From Portunus trituberculatus (Eukaryota > Arthropoda > Malacostraca > Decapoda > Portunidae), in assembly GCF_017591435.1 (NCBI RefSeq), contig NC_059290.1, positions 5,523,986 through 5,587,985 on the forward strand: 64,000 nt of DNA, written 5' to 3'. This document shows, piece by piece, positions 1-12,392 of this stretch. The position numbers and the translations under genes were made by a program. The notes under the pieces are model-generated. The model saw only the letters and a program-made list of their open reading frames with translations. It was not told where the DNA came from and did not search any database. Position 1 is the stretch's first letter; the number at the start of each line of letters is the position of its first letter.

Positions 1-2
1 TT

Positions 3-326
3 TCATGGTTGTGTCAATCTGTCATCAGCTGTTGTAGGGAAAGACACACATAGTCCAGCCTTTCCCACTGAAACTTGTAGTGTGTCGAAATATTTGTACA
101 TTCGATAATCACATTGCCAAGCGTTTTCCATTAAGATCTCTGTACTTACATATTCAGCACAGTAAATCCTTGGCATAGAGATTAGTGATATGATGGGCAT
201 TTTAACCCTACAGACAATCCCAGCATTCAACAATTTAAGGAGACCGTCTGGTGAGGTTTTTGAAAAGTCGAAAATAAAGAGGTACGTGGGTAATTTTTTT
301 TCCGCTGATAGATGTTTATTACACAA
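3..326 (-). pseudogene. possible piggyBac-like transposase fragment
   Basis: An open frame of 107 codons. Its N-terminal third (KLPTYLFIFDF, then TSPDGLLKLLNAGIVCRV) resembles the DNxFTSxxLLxxLxxxGI block of piggyBac transposases, but the rest does not match any family I know, and no terminal repeats or TTAA flanks were found. It may be a decayed fragment or chance. Confidence 0.25.
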
Positions 327-329
327 TGT

Positions 330-1813
330 TAGTTGAGTAGTTACAAGTGAATCGACCCATAAATAACTGCATGAAAAATAAAAAATAAATAAAAAATAAT
401 AATTCCTATAAACTTTGTCACCAGAGGACAGATTTCAATTTTGCCAGTACGGATATGAAGTATGTGGTATAACAAAACTTTCCATCTCATAGAATTTTGA
501 TTTTTTTTTATTTTGATGGCCATTATGAATTTTTTATTTATTTTTTTTTTATATAAAATTATATTGCGGCACTTTAGAAAAAAATTCCAAATTCTATGAG
601 ATGGAAATGTAGCAGCTTCATTGAGCTTCAAAATGATACCTCAAAATTGAAAATCCGTTGAGAAATGTGGGAGAAGATACGATTTGAATGATAAAAAGTG
701 GAAACTGAGAGAAAGGCAAAAAACCCCAGAGATGTCATTTTCGTCCTCTATGAGCCTGTACATTTATTTGAGTTGGATATTTTGTGCTCATACACCACCA
801 TGTGCATCACATATGCTTTTTAGGCATGTTTAGAATATTCTGTAAGACTCATATGGCAAAAAAGGCTGGTAAAATAGGCTGGATTGTGGCTTGCAAGGTG
901 TGAAATAACGGGCAAGATACTCAATAGATCCTCCTCCCATCGCAGTCACATGGACATTGAAATGGAAGGGGAGAGGGTGTGTTCCTGTGTACACCATAGT
1001 ACTAAGTTACCAGCGTCCACCTTTCCTTACCAAAGAAACCACTTGTCATGGCTTTTTCCATGCTTATTATCATCATTTATGGTACAGAGAGTGGGGAGGG
1101 GGGAAGCCCCAGGCTATGGTGGGCATGGCAGGGGCCCTTTAAACTTTAAATACCTGACATATTTTAGCTTATTTACCCAAAATACTCCATCACTATGTTG
1201 CCATATGTTTGGGGATGCTCTGGAGGTGGTTTGGGGATTTTCGATATTTTTCATATTTTTCGATACCATGGCCACCGGACGGTTTCCTTAAAAGTTTTAA
1301 TTAGAGTGAATTAGAAATAAGCATTGAGATTCTCCCATATTATCACTACATAAACAATAAGCTCATTTTCTCAATCCTAAATAGATTTATAAAGTTTTTT
1401 CAATATGTATCACAATCTCCATTACAACAATTTGGAATAAGTAAACAACCTCACCAACAATCAGAATACAACAACAGTTGTATCATCCTACAGGAAATTT
1501 CAATAGAATTGTTTAAACAGGAAACCTAAATTGAATTGTTTTAAGCCATATTACTGAATGACGTCCTTGTAATGACTTAATAATACTAAGCAACATTGCT
1601 AGCAACCATTGCATAAAACAAGCTAATTTTAAAACTACATTTATTTCTATAGCAACCTGGCTGAGCTGAATGACATCACTGTTAATTACTAGATATGATG
1701 AAAATTACTTTTCCTCCATCTTCAAAATGTCAGGGGTTTACTGTACTTATTTCATACTTTTGAGATGCATAATACTACCTAGCTAGTTGTATTAAGGTTA
1801 TATGTTATATAGA

Positions 1814-1816
<3 letters not shown>
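330..1816. other. intergenic sequence, nothing recognised
   Basis: AT-rich sequence without conserved coding potential, splice-flanked exons or repeat ends that I can recognise. Short open frames here (for example 884-1291) have no domain character. Confidence 0.5.
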
Positions 1817-1902
<86 letters not shown>

Positions 1903-1930
1903 TCATTTATATATATATATATATATATAT
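1817..1930. repeat. (TA)n microsatellite
   Basis: Two nearly pure AT/TA tracts separated by a few bases. Open frames reading alternating Ile-Tyr here are artefacts. Confidence 0.95.
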
Positions 1931-2029
1931 CAGATTATATTGACTAGTGTGAATGGAATGCAAATCATGGGTTATATTATTAAGTTTCTGTATCATTTGA
2001 CTGCTTTTTGACAGGGCCCCATGAAAGTT

Positions 2030-2540
2030 GTGAAGGTTTCTGGGGGTGTTTTCATGATTCCAGTGATGCTATAACAAGGGCTCTCTATCATGTCTTTCTT
2101 TTAACATGCTCTAGTGGATGTTCATAGATTTTCAAGGGTGTTTTCATAATTCTAGTGATAGTTTTATGGGCTCTTGTGAAAGTTTATGGGGTTTTCAAGG
2201 GTGTTTTCATGGTTGTTATAGTGTAATAGATTCTAATGGTGGTTTATATATTTTTTAAAGATATTTTCATGAGTTTAGCAATGCTGTGACAGGTTTTAGT
2301 GGGAGTTACTGAGATTTTCAATGCGTGTTTTCATGGTTGTCATCACTTAACAGGTTTTAATGGGAGTTCATAAAGTTTCCAAAGATTCATGATTCTTATG
2401 AGTTTAATTGGCTCTAGTTGGAAGTTATTGGGGTTTTGAACAGATGTTTCCATGGTTGTAGTGATTAGTTTAACAGGCTCTAGTGAAGGTTTTTGTGATT
2501 TTCAATGGGTGTTTTCATAGTTGTAGTGATAGCTTAAAAA
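2030..2540 (+). repeat. diverged tandem repeat, unit about 62 bp
   Basis: The motif GTGTTTTCATGRTTGTAGTG recurs near 2046, 2139, 2202, 2263, 2326, 2445 and 2506, mostly 61-63 bp apart (the first gap is longer). GGCTCTAGTGGAAGTT lies between motif copies, giving about eight degenerate units. Further copies lie at 3180-3400, and an inverted array lies inside GFM1 intron 8 (33235-33545). Confidence 0.75.
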
Positions 2541-3179
2541 GAATTTTGCATCACTGAGAAGAAAACATCCACTAGAAGCTGAATAAACATCTGTGGCCTT
2601 TGAAAACAGTCTGATGTGAGAGCAGTGTTTCAAAATGTAGACCAGTGTTATTACTCCTATTTTTTTACTTTGATCTGAGAAGAAAAAAAATTGAAGCAAA
2701 GGGAACATGTGTGTGAAAACAATATACATGACTGTATTTCTTGATAGGGGAAGAATCGCATAGCAGGAATTCACATGTGATAATGATTGTGTGTTGGGTA
2801 TGTAGGTGGGTAGCTCAGTGATATAGTTTGTGTGAGGGAGGGAAGGGAGGCTTGAGCTGTGTACTTATGCCTTAGTTTGTATTAGGAGTAGCAAGAAGTG
2901 GTGTTTAGTGATCAGAAGTTAAGTAATATTCTGTCCATCACTGTGCTTTGTGCTTCCCTCAGGTCTGTATGCTTAGATGTTCCTGGATGTCACATTAAGC
3001 CTGCAATATGTAACAATTCTTAACAATAAATAACTGAGATTTTTATATGTATCTGCAGGAACAACAGGGATTATAAGAGTAGATTTTGCAGTTTCTAGCT
3101 GTAATGTTTAGGTGTGGGTATAGAACAAGAAATGTATCAGTGATTAGTTGTTAAAGAAAGGGCTGTGAAATAACAATGA

Positions 3180-3400
3180 AAGGGTTAAACAAGCTATATT
3201 GGAAGTTATTTAGATTTTCAAGTTGGATGTTTTTTTATTTGGTTTTATGAGCATTTGTTGGAAGTTCTTGGAGATTCCAGGGGTGTTTTTATTTGAGTGA
3301 GTTTAGTAAGGCTTGTACACTTTGACTAAGCTCTTTTGAAAGTTATTTTGGATTTCCATCGGTGTTTTCAAGACTAGTGATTACTTTATATGAACTCTAT
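3180..3400 (+). repeat. more copies of the 62-bp tandem repeat
   Basis: Three or four degraded units with the same GGTGTTTT, AAGCTCTWTTGRAAGTTATT and ATTTTCAAG words as the array at 2030-2540. About 640 bp of unrelated sequence separates the two blocks. Confidence 0.6.
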
Positions 3401-3896
3401 ACCCATGAAAACTTGGCTTATAAAATCAACCAGTAGGAACAAAAGCAAAACATTTAAGCTCACAGACCTTAATTTGAAGTCTAACAATTAGCTAGTGATC
3501 TGATAAAACCTGACCATTGATTCTCAGCACACCAGACTCAAGGTTAGTATGCCCTGCACAGTGGAAGGTCGTGTGTGTTACTTGACTGGTGACTCCTAAA
3601 CTTGTTGATAGTTTAAAATGTGTACCTATGAATCTTGTACAGTATGTTACCAGAATATATACTCGTACATGAAACAGTATGTTGCCAGAATATATACATG
3701 AATATCTTTAATAGGACATGATAATGCAGTGTTTTCCTTTACCAAGTGGCTGCAGATTTAACAGAACAGTGATCATATCTGTTCATCTGTGTATATATAT
3801 AGTCTTCACATAATTACTTTCATAAACAAATTGCCTAAGTAAGTTATAGTTTTGAGAGAGTTTAGATAGAAAAAAGACAAGCTACTTTTCTTTGTA

Positions 3897-4045
3897 CATT
3901 GGTACCTGAGTTACAAATTTAATTCGTTCCATGATGGTGCTTGTAACTCAAGTTGCTCGTGACTCATAAATTTTCCCATTGATATTAATCAAAATATTAT
4001 TAATCTGTTGCATCCTCCAAAAAAAAGATGGGGTGAGTTTCAGAC
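3897..4045. mobile_element. fragment of a Tigger/mariner-like element end
   Basis: The sequence TTGGTACCTGAGTTAC, followed by AATTCGTTCC and a 'plain versus reversed letter' run (GTAACTCAAGTTGCTCGTGAC), is the typical sub-terminal pattern of the TA-flanked elements at 5593 and 23379. I could not find the partner end, so the boundaries are approximate. Confidence 0.4.
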
Positions 4046-4935
4046 CACCACACAGGCCTTAACAGGAAATTAATACTACTGGTAGGTATGAGTTGTGATG
4101 AGAAAACTATAAGTACAAGAATATCCACAAATAAATTACTTGGGCAGTTTGTCTATGAGGGTGATATGGTGAGTTTTCTTCTTCTTTCTATCCCATCACT
4201 TTCAGGGTTGTGTCCTTCCAAGTTTCAGATTGTAAATATAAACTATAACATCCTTCATGTTGTATACTTGAGAGAAATATCCTTGCAATGTGTGTACAGC
4301 TGCATGCAAATAATAAGAAAAACGAGGGAAAAGAAGTAGGTATTAATGAGAAAATCTTACTTTTATTTCATGTCTTCTTGCGACAAGGAATGACAATGCA
4401 AGTTGAAAAAGTGAATGATACAATAATGGATAAAAACGGTAAGGAGAAAACTTAGATATATCTATAGGGACAAACATGGCATTTGATGGGGCCTGCCAGG
4501 AAGGGAAAGGAGAGGGAGGAAAAAAGGAGGATGAGAAGCCAAAGAAAAGAGGAAAAAAAGATATAAGAAAAAGAATATGAGAAGGTAAGAATAAAGAAGA
4601 AAATTGAAAATCCTAACCAAATAACACAAAAGAAAAACCAACAAGAAAAAGACCCAAGAGCAAAAATAAGATGACAAGGCGACAAGAATTAAAAAGAAAC
4701 AAATTATAATCAAATGACACCACCACAATGTTTATAGTAAAGAAAACCATCAATATTAGCTGAAAAATGGACACAAAACTTACACAACTTGAGTCCACAA
4801 TCAAAATACCTTCTCAAAAGCCTTAAAAACCTCCACTTACAATCCTAACCCTAAAATAAAGGCGCCTGTTATTGTGTCACCTTAAAACCAGCCCCCGACA
4901 GACCCACACATCTTTCTTGGACTGCCATGGTGAGC

Positions 4936-5710
4936 TTAGATAGGCTTGATCTTGAAGTGTAGGCCGATGAGGGAGAAGACGAGACACTTGAGATCCTGGA
5001 CGAGGTAATAGAAGCACCTCAAACCATCCGGATCCCTGAAGTTGCAGGAGAAAATTGAACTGTGATAGAAGTGCTAGTTTTTTCTTTTTCTTTTTTCTTT
5101 TCTTTTTTTTTAATACAGAAGTTTTTTCTTATTTTATGTAAGAAGGGAAAACTGGCCAAGGGCAACAAAAGCAATAAAACAAAAAAAGGCCCACTAAGAC
5201 GTCAGTCTCTGAAAGGATATGGTAAGTGATGGATGGATGTGATAAGAGAATAAGCAAGTGTGATACCAGAAGGGTTTCATGTGGTGATAGAAAATGAGGT
5301 GAATATCATAAAAGAATCTGTACGTCATATAAACAGGAAAAAAAAAAAATTACAGTAAGAAGAAAAATAACAAGCAAAAGTAAAATATGATAGGAAAGGG
5401 AAAAACAGGAAAAGAATAAAAGTAATAAGATGAAGTAAATGAATAAGAAAAGAAAAGAGGAATAACAATAAGAGAAAACAATATACATAAAGGAACCCAG
5501 CCAGAGAAAGAAATGGAAAAAGGAGAAAATATAAAAGAAAATGAAGAACAAAGTAATTGAAAGGAAGACAAAGATCCAGAAAAAAAAGAATACAGTGGAA
5601 CCTTGGTTCATGAATGCCCCTGTGCACGAATAAATCAGTTCTCAAATTTTTTTTTATTTATTTATTTTTATTTATTTTATTTTATTTATTTTTTTTTTTA
5701 TTTATTTATT

Positions 5711-5742
<32 letters not shown>

Positions 5743-7745
5743 CAAATTTTGTGTTGGTCCATGAACAGAGTTGATGGCTTTGGCAAGATGCTGTCACATG
5801 GAGTATCAGTTGTTCTCATGGTACCACACATTAAAGTGTTTCTTGTGGTACTATTTTTTTTTTTTTTTTTTTTTTCCATTAAACTGGTCCTCATTATGCC
5901 TCCCAAGAAAGTATTAGTGAGTGGTGTTAACAAGCCTCAGCATATTATAATAGAAATAAAGTCATACCAGCAAAGCATCTTGAAAAGATTACTGCTGCTT
6001 AATCCACATGAAAAACAACAGAAAATAAGAACTTTATTACAAATGTGGAACACAAGAAAAAAAATGACTTCCAAGATGCTTTGGTGGTAATGGCAAGTCT
6101 CAGGAGTCAAGAGATTCTGCCAGATTTTTTGTTTGGGCTGCCATATTTGTCATCACAGCTGATTGCAACAAAAAGGGCAGCAAATGATGCATGGTAAATG
6201 TCGTCAGGAAGATCTTGCTGTCAGTTAGATGCCATTATTAAAGCAATGACAATTCTTTGTTTATTCCAGCTGAGAGGCACACAAAAGTGTTTGATAGAGA
6301 ATATGTGCTGAAGGGACCACAGGGCGCATGCCAAGTTACCCTCTCAAACGCAGCCTGGGGTCCAAGAATGGATTAATCTAAGTATTTTGCATTGATTCCT
6401 ATGGTTTTGGTTCATGAACATTTTAGTTTGCAAACGGCCTTCAGGAATTAATCAAATTTATAAAATGAAGTTTCACTGTAACAATAAGAGATAAAAAAGT
6501 AAAAGGAAAAAAAAGGAAAAGCTGAAAAAAAAAAAAACGACAAAGTAAAAGAATAAAAATGAAAAAAGATGACCAAGAAAAGAAGATAGAAAAGTAAATA
6601 AGAGAAAACAACAAAGTATAAAAAAAAAACGAAAAGATACAACAAACCTACAAAGAAGAGAAAAAAAACAAGACAAAAAAAAGACAAAAAGACAAAATTA
6701 AATTAAATAAAAAACAAAGTACCACCACCACCACCATCTCACCTGGAGCTATTAACATCAACAAGGGAGCCAATCTTGGAGGTGGTGAAAGAGATGTGCT
6801 CATCGCCAATCACAATCTCCAGCTCCTGCCGCCCCACTCGGTCAGGCTGCGGCCAGGAAGAGTCATCCTCCTGCATGATCTCTGAGTCATCAATAATTCT
6901 CTTCAGCTCCTCCATGACGCAGCGGTGGCAGTATGCCTGGGCAGGGTAGAAGGTCGGTTAATGGGTCTTTCTTTTTTATCTAGATGTAGCTTACTGACTG
7001 AAGGGAAGAAGTTATCCACTACTGTTTTTTTAATTCTATATCTATTTTCTTTATGTAAGATGGGAAATAAGGCCAAGGGCAACAAAAATTAAACAAAACA
7101 GGCTCACTTAGGTGACAATCCCGAAGCAGGTCCAAGAGCTAAAAAGAATGGGATAAATAAATGTCTTGAAACCTCCCTCTTAAATTACTTTAGGCCATAG
7201 GAAGATGGAAATACAGAAGCAGGCAGGAAGTTTGAGTTTAATACTACATTATGTTTTTGTAAGTGTATCTTGGGAATGATGAAGGTTGTAAGTACATAGT
7301 TAAATTGTGTTATTTTACTTATATACAACTTTTCTCTTCCACCTGGTGCATCAACAAAACCATCTGAAGAAGAGCACTGACAAAAACCAGAGAAAAACAA
7401 AATCACTTGGAGTATTGACAAAACAATTTACTGTTATTTCACCCACATGCCAATTTGCCCAGTAGACATTTCACCAGCAAATCAATTCACCACAAGACTT
7501 TCCGGCTACACATGAGTAAATTCACTCTCTCATTCCATGTCATGCTTTGATTATGAGGAGAATGATCATGGGAATTAATGGATACTGTTTATCCAATTGT
7601 GTGTTTACCTGATAGCAATAAAAAATTTGAAAGGAAATATTCTTTATATTCATGTGCTGAATATTGAAATGAGACCTTTAAAACTAATTCAAATTTAAAA
7701 ACGGATCTATATAAATACATATTAACCATGAACGAGCATCCATGA

Positions 7746-7782
<37 letters not shown>

Positions 7783-8067
7783 TACACACCGCGTAGTGTA
7801 GTGGTTATGCCTTCGACTCACAATCGAGGCCGGGTTCGAGTCCCGGAAAGCAGCGAGGCAAATGGGCAAGCCTCTTAATGTGTGGCCCCAGTTCACATAG
7901 CAGTAAAAATAGGTACGGGATGTAACTCGAGGGGTTGTGGCCTCGCTTTCCCGGTGTGTGTTGTGTGTTGATGTGGTCTCAGTCCTACCCGAAGATCGGT
8001 CTATGAGCTCTGAGCTCGCTCCGTAACAGGGAAGACTGGCTGGATGACCAGCAGGCAACCGAGGTGA

Positions 8068-8144
<77 letters not shown>

Positions 8145-11100
8145 TTTTATTTTTGGAAATATACAAAACAGGAGTCAGTGAATATGTCCTGAAATATAGA
8201 CCTAAGGAAGAAGGAAAGAAAGATTGGTTTAATGCAAAGTGTGCCAGGGCAAAGGAGAAAAGGGATGGAGCATGGAAAAGGTGGAGGAGAAATAGAAATG
8301 CAGTAAATAAGGTAAACTTCAAGATAGCAAGAAATTAATATGTTAAAGTGAGGAAGGAAGAGGAGAGGATCTATGAAAAGGACATAGTCGAAAAATGCAA
8401 GGAGCAACCAAAATTGTTCTACAGATTCATAAACGGAAAAATAAGACAAAAAGAAACAATAGAAAGGTTAAAAGGAGAAAATGGGATGGTGGAAGACCCA
8501 AAAGTATGGCAGAACTGTTAAATAATAAGTTCCAGGAGGTCTTTACTAAGGAATCCAAATTTGAAAGACCACAGGGTAATAGAGACCATCTATATGGAAG
8601 AGATTAAAGTAACCAAGCTTGAAATAAAAGAATTAATGAAGGAATTGGATGAAGAAAAGGCAATGGGACCGGATGAAGTCTCAGGCAGAATACTGAAAGA
8701 ATGTAGGGAAGAACTAGCAAGTCCTATATACAACATCATAAAATGCTCAATAGAAAATGGAACAGTACCAGTGGAATGGAAAAGAGCTGAGGTGGTTCCC
8801 ATATATAAGAGCGGAAGGAAGGAAGAACCTCTAAATTACAGACCAGTATCACTAACTAGTGTAATATGCAAGATGTGTGAAAGAGTAATAAAGAAACAAT
8901 GGATCGAGTTCCTTGAAGACAACAAATTACTATCAAATAACCAATTTGGCTTTAGAAAAGGTCGGTCGTGTGTAACAAATTTACTGAGTTTCTACTCTAG
9001 AATAGTTGATAGGGTACAAGAGAGAGAGGATGGGTTGATTGTATTTACTTGGATTTAAAAAAGGCATTTGATAAAGTGCCACATGCAAGGTTACTGTGGA
9101 AATTAGAGGAGAAGGGTGGTTTAAAAGGAAACACATTGAGATGGATGGAAAATTATTTGAGGGGAAGAGAAATAAGGACATTGGTCAAAGATATGAAGTC
9201 CAAGTGGAGCGCAGTAGAAAGCGGAGTGTCACAGGGGTCAGTATTGGCACCAATACTTTTTTGTCACTTATATAAATGACATGCCAAAAGGAGTGAAGAG
9301 CTACATAAATCTTTGCGGACGATGCGAAACTTTGCAGGGTTATAAAGCAAAAAGAGGATTGTGAAATACTGCAAGAAGACCTAAATAAGATCTGGGAATG
9401 GAGTAAAAAGTGGAGATGGAATTCAATGTGGACAAAAGCCATGTCATGGAAATGGGAAAGAGTGAAAGACGACCAGTGGGAATCTATAAGATGGGAGATG
9501 GAGTAGAACTGGAGAAAGTAAAAAAGGAAAAGGATTTGGGAGTGACTATGGAAGAAAATAATCAACCGGCAAGCCATATTGATAGAATTTTCAGAGAGAC
9601 ATATAATTTGCTAAGGAATATTGGAATAGCATTTCACTATATGGACAAAGAAATGATGAAGAAACTGATAAGTACTATAATAAGACCCAGATTGGAATAT
9701 GCAGGAGTAGTGTGGACCCCTCACAAAAAGAAACACATAAGGAAGCTGGAGAGACTACAAAAAAAATGCTGCAAGAATGGTCCCAGAACTTGAAGAGATG
9801 ACATATGAGGAGAGACTAAAGGCTATGGATCTTCCAACATTGGAGGAGAGAGGGGATCTCATACAAGTTTATAAATTGATAAATGGAATGGACCAAGTGG
9901 ACAATGAGTATCTGATCCTGGGAGAAGAATATGCCAATCGAAGCACAAGATCGCATAGTAAGAAGCTGAGGAAGGGAAGATGTGTAAGAGATATTAAAAA
10001 GTATAGTTTCCCACAAAGATGTATTGAGACATGGAACAGTTTGAATGAAGAAGTAGTGTCTGCAACGAGTGTGCATACTTTAAAGTAAGATTGGATAAGT
10101 GTAGATATGGAGACAGGGCCACACGAGCATAAAGCCCAGGCCCTGTAAAACTACAACTAGGTAAATACATTACGATTCTACAAGAAATATTTATAGTTTA
10201 GAAAATATTCTTAATATTGTTTCCATACACAAATACTTCACGCTTCTCTTAATTTGCAAACTTACAGTCATTGATAATCCTGTTCATACCAGTAGAAATA
10301 ATGTAAATTTAAGATGCCCTACCTTTAGAATTACAATATATAAGAATAGCATCATATGTAACAGCTCAAACTTGTATAACAACCTGCCAAACGAGATCAA
10401 ACTTCTTGGTAATTTCAACAAACAAACATATAAAAACAAAATAAAGAAACATATTTTGATTGAACAAAATTTAGCATAAACTTGTACCTATGCTTTGTGC
10501 TGTGTATCTGTTTATAATTACATTTTCCTTTTCTTTTCATATTTTGTTATTGAATGCTTGTATATATGGGGTCTCAATCAGACTATAGAATGTATTAGTT
10601 AGGTTTCTACCTTGGTAAAAGCACATTGTATGCAAGTTAACTTTACAATGAAATAGGATTACTCCCTAACTAGGTTAGATATTATGTAAAACTATTTTTC
10701 TGCTCTCACTACATATAATTTTTAATTACGTCTGTCTTAAGAGTTTTGACTCGACAGACCATGCCTGACATATTTATTGATTGTAAATCTGCCTGTACTC
10801 CTTAAAAAATGGCAATAAACATTTGGCCACTATTTTTCAGAAAGTTAGGAAATAATTCACACAATGTCCTGAGCTCTTATTGAGTTATGGCTTCCTTGAT
10901 GTGTATTGTACTGTGTCTTTGTATCTTAGCCAGCAGCCAATCCTTCATAGAACTCACAGTCAAGTACGACCTGTCAGTCCTATGGCTTCACATAAATATT
11001 TCATATAGCTACTACTCTGTACATTATCGGCAGTGCTCCTTGTCTCCAATTCTTTTGTAACTTTTCATAATCACTTGTAACCAATAAATCCACAGTGTGG

Positions 11101-11689
11101 GCCAAATGACTCCACAGTGTGGGGTGAAATGACCTGTGGTGAAGTGACTCTGTGGCGAACTGGCATGTGGGCAAAATAACTGGATACTGACAAAACCAGT
11201 GGGAAGGAGCATCTCACCTCCTTGCGGATCATGACATCATTCTTGTAGTTGGAGTTGTTGGCATATCGGAGTTTACCTGTGGAGCAGTTGGATCATTAGT
11301 ACAGCTCTGAAGACTTTACCTAATTTAACTAGTAATTTGTACAACTTTTTTCTTTATTTTGTTTTTTCTATTTCTCTCATTCATTCATCATCTATCTTGT
11401 TTCTTTTATCTTCTTTAGCTGTGTCAGGTTACATTATGACATACTAACCCTTTGACTGCCACTTAACACACCTTAACCTAGTCATCACTCACTTTCAGAC
11501 ACCTTCACTTGTTCTACAGCCACACCCAATCACATTATAGAGAAGTTAAAAAATGAATTCTAATTCATTACTAACTTTCGTATAGATGCTTACAAAACTT
11601 CATACAGTTTTGTTTCTGCTGCTAACTGTTTTGTGTTGCAGTGAAAGGGTAAAATTAACATAGAAATACACTAATTTAACATTCTTTTT

Positions 11690-11758
<69 letters not shown>

Positions 11759-12392
11759 GTGGACTAATATCACTAACTGAATCTATAAATTGAAAATATC
11801 CTTTTTTTTCTGATAATTTTTTTTTATTTATTTTTCTACATTATTCAACTACATCTGTTTTTATAAGTACTTACTAACCTATTATGTACTTAATTCTAAG
11901 AAAACTACAATCCTGACCAAACCCAGCCTACCACTCCTTCACAATATTTAGACACCAAAACCACACACATAAAAAAAAAGCAGCATTAAAACCCTCAATA
12001 GGCCTACAAAACCCTCCATATGCTTAAAACATCAGTATTTTATTTACTTGACATTAACTCAACCTAACCTAACCAACACCCAGAAACTCCCCCTACAACA
12101 CATCAAACACATAGAAGTAACCTAAAACAATCCACTATAGGCCTAAAACAACACCTAACAGGCATTACAACATCATAAACATTCTTACATATATTTTTTT
12201 TCCCCTACACGTGAAGCTGAACTTTCTCTGACCCCTTAATGCACCCTTCATTTCTCCACCTTCCCGCCATTCTAAGCCACCTATCTCACTGGTCACTTAC
12301 TCACCATCAGGTCTGAACTCAAATTCCAGGAACTCGTGGCCGAATTTGCCTTTGTGGCCAACGTAATAGCGAATATAAAAGTCTCCCGGCAT
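4936..12392 (-). CDS. mago: mago nashi, exon junction complex core protein
   Basis: Mago forms a heterodimer with Y14 (RBM8A) and locks eIF4A3 on spliced mRNA in the exon junction complex. Four exons on the minus strand were joined: 12392-12305, 11276-11218, 6936-6743 and 5035-4936. All have GT/AG borders, and the intron phases 1, 0 and 2 close the frame exactly into 146 residues, the family's usual length. The product starts MPGDFYIRYYVGHKGKFGHEF, has the ELEIVIGDEHISFTTSKIGS block in exon 3, and ends with YYLVQDLKCLVFSLIGLHFKIKPI-type sequence. The start ATG is the only one at the family N-terminus. Intron 2 (4.3 kb) holds two non-LTR retrotransposon fragments, a SINE and a LINE tail. Intron 3 holds a Tigger-like element. 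The first exon faces GFM1 head to head, 1.2 kb away. No damage is visible, so the gene should be functional. Confidence 0.97.
5090..5215 (-). mobile_element. 3' tail of LINE family A
   Basis: A T-rich block is followed by a line reading AAGGGAAAACTGGCCAAG then GGCAACAAAAG. This is the 3' untranslated end of the LINE at 15850-20870, seen reversed on the plus strand. It is a 5'-truncated insertion in mago intron 3. Confidence 0.65.
5593..6478. mobile_element. Tigger/pogo-like DNA transposon remnant
   Basis: Bounded by TA dinucleotides (5591-5592 and 6479-6480). The left end reads CAGTGGAACCTTGGTTCATG and the right end, read inward, CAGTGAAACTTCATTTT. The flanking host sequence is purine-rich on both sides, as expected after excision. 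An internal frame starts MPPKKVLVSGVNKPQHI near 5896, like the N-terminus of Tigger transposases, but it is short and decayed. Poly-T and T-rich runs fill 5648-5742 and 5853-5876. The element is non-autonomous. Confidence 0.7.
7040..7235 (-). mobile_element. 3' part of LINE family A
   Basis: Contains the GGCCAAGGGCAACAAAA tail and then, further 5' in the element, the antisense of its protein C-terminus (SxxLREVSRHL-like, around 7165-7200, beside AGGAAGATGGAAATACA). It matches the longer copy at 15850-16538 closely by eye. It is 5'-truncated and lies in mago intron 2. Confidence 0.7.
7749..7788. repeat. (CA)n tract at SINE head
   Basis: A short CA tract directly upstream of the tRNA-like head of the next SINE. 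This arrangement recurs at most SINE copies in the window. Confidence 0.8.
7789..8141 (+). mobile_element. tRNA-derived SINE, subfamily A, with (AC)n tail
   Basis: The head CGTAGTGTAGTGGTTATGCC (A box), an anticodon-like stem-loop with CTCACAA in the loop, and GGGTTCGAGTCCC (B box) look like a tRNA; the loop would read CAC (Val-like). The body continues with GGCAAGCCTCTTAATGTGTGG, a unique region, and GATGACCAGCAGGCAACC, and ends GAGGTGAATT followed by about 70 bp of (AC)n. It lies in mago intron 2. Other copies are near 28675, 30157, 31839, 37888 and 59893. Confidence 0.85.
8150..10165 (+). mobile_element. non-LTR retrotransposon (LINE family B), 5'-truncated, RT inactive
   Basis: Broken frames together encode a reverse transcriptase of the CR1/jockey type. 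They include the GPDEVSGRILK motif, LNYRPVSLTSVICKMCER, NQFGFRKGRSC, DLKKAFDKVPHARLLWKL, SGVSQGSVLAPILF and the catalytic FADDAKL (near 9313). The thumb and C-terminal part run LRPRLEYAGVVWTP, then KYSFPQRCIETWNSLNEEV. There are stops and frameshifts near 8338, 9057, 9277 and 9780, so it is dead. The 3' end reads AACTAGGTAAATACA. The 5' end abuts the (AC)n tail of the SINE. No endonuclease domain remains. It lies in mago intron 2. Confidence 0.85.
10180..10500 (+). mobile_element. C-terminal fragment of another LINE
   Basis: A frame around 10276-10478 reads SRNNVNLRCPTFRITI, then YNNLPNEIKLLGNF, then KKHILIEQNLA and a stop. This is the usual C-terminal end of invertebrate non-LTR reverse transcriptases (TRN..LRVP..R...G..SF.Y.G..LWN.LP). 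It is a different family from LINE B just upstream. Confidence 0.55.
11694..11751. repeat. (TA)n microsatellite
   Basis: Pure TA tract in mago intron 1. Confidence 0.95.

Noticed and set aside
5614..6090. 158-codon plus-strand frame
   Set aside because: It starts in a T-rich tract. Only the later MPPKK segment may be a decayed transposase start, reported with the Tigger-like element.
4452..6687. Phe/Ser/Leu-rich minus-strand frames
   Set aside because: They are the antisense of purine-rich, low-complexity sequence. They resemble membrane segments only because of composition.
7789..7850. Functional tRNA-Val gene
   Set aside because: The tRNA-like part lacks a paired acceptor stem and is followed by the same SINE body in every copy, so it is a SINE head.
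7684..8322. 212-codon minus-strand frame with Cys-Val runs
   Set aside because: It crosses a SINE and its CA tracts in antisense. Similar frames at 28552, 30006, 31856, 37879 and 59428 have the same cause.
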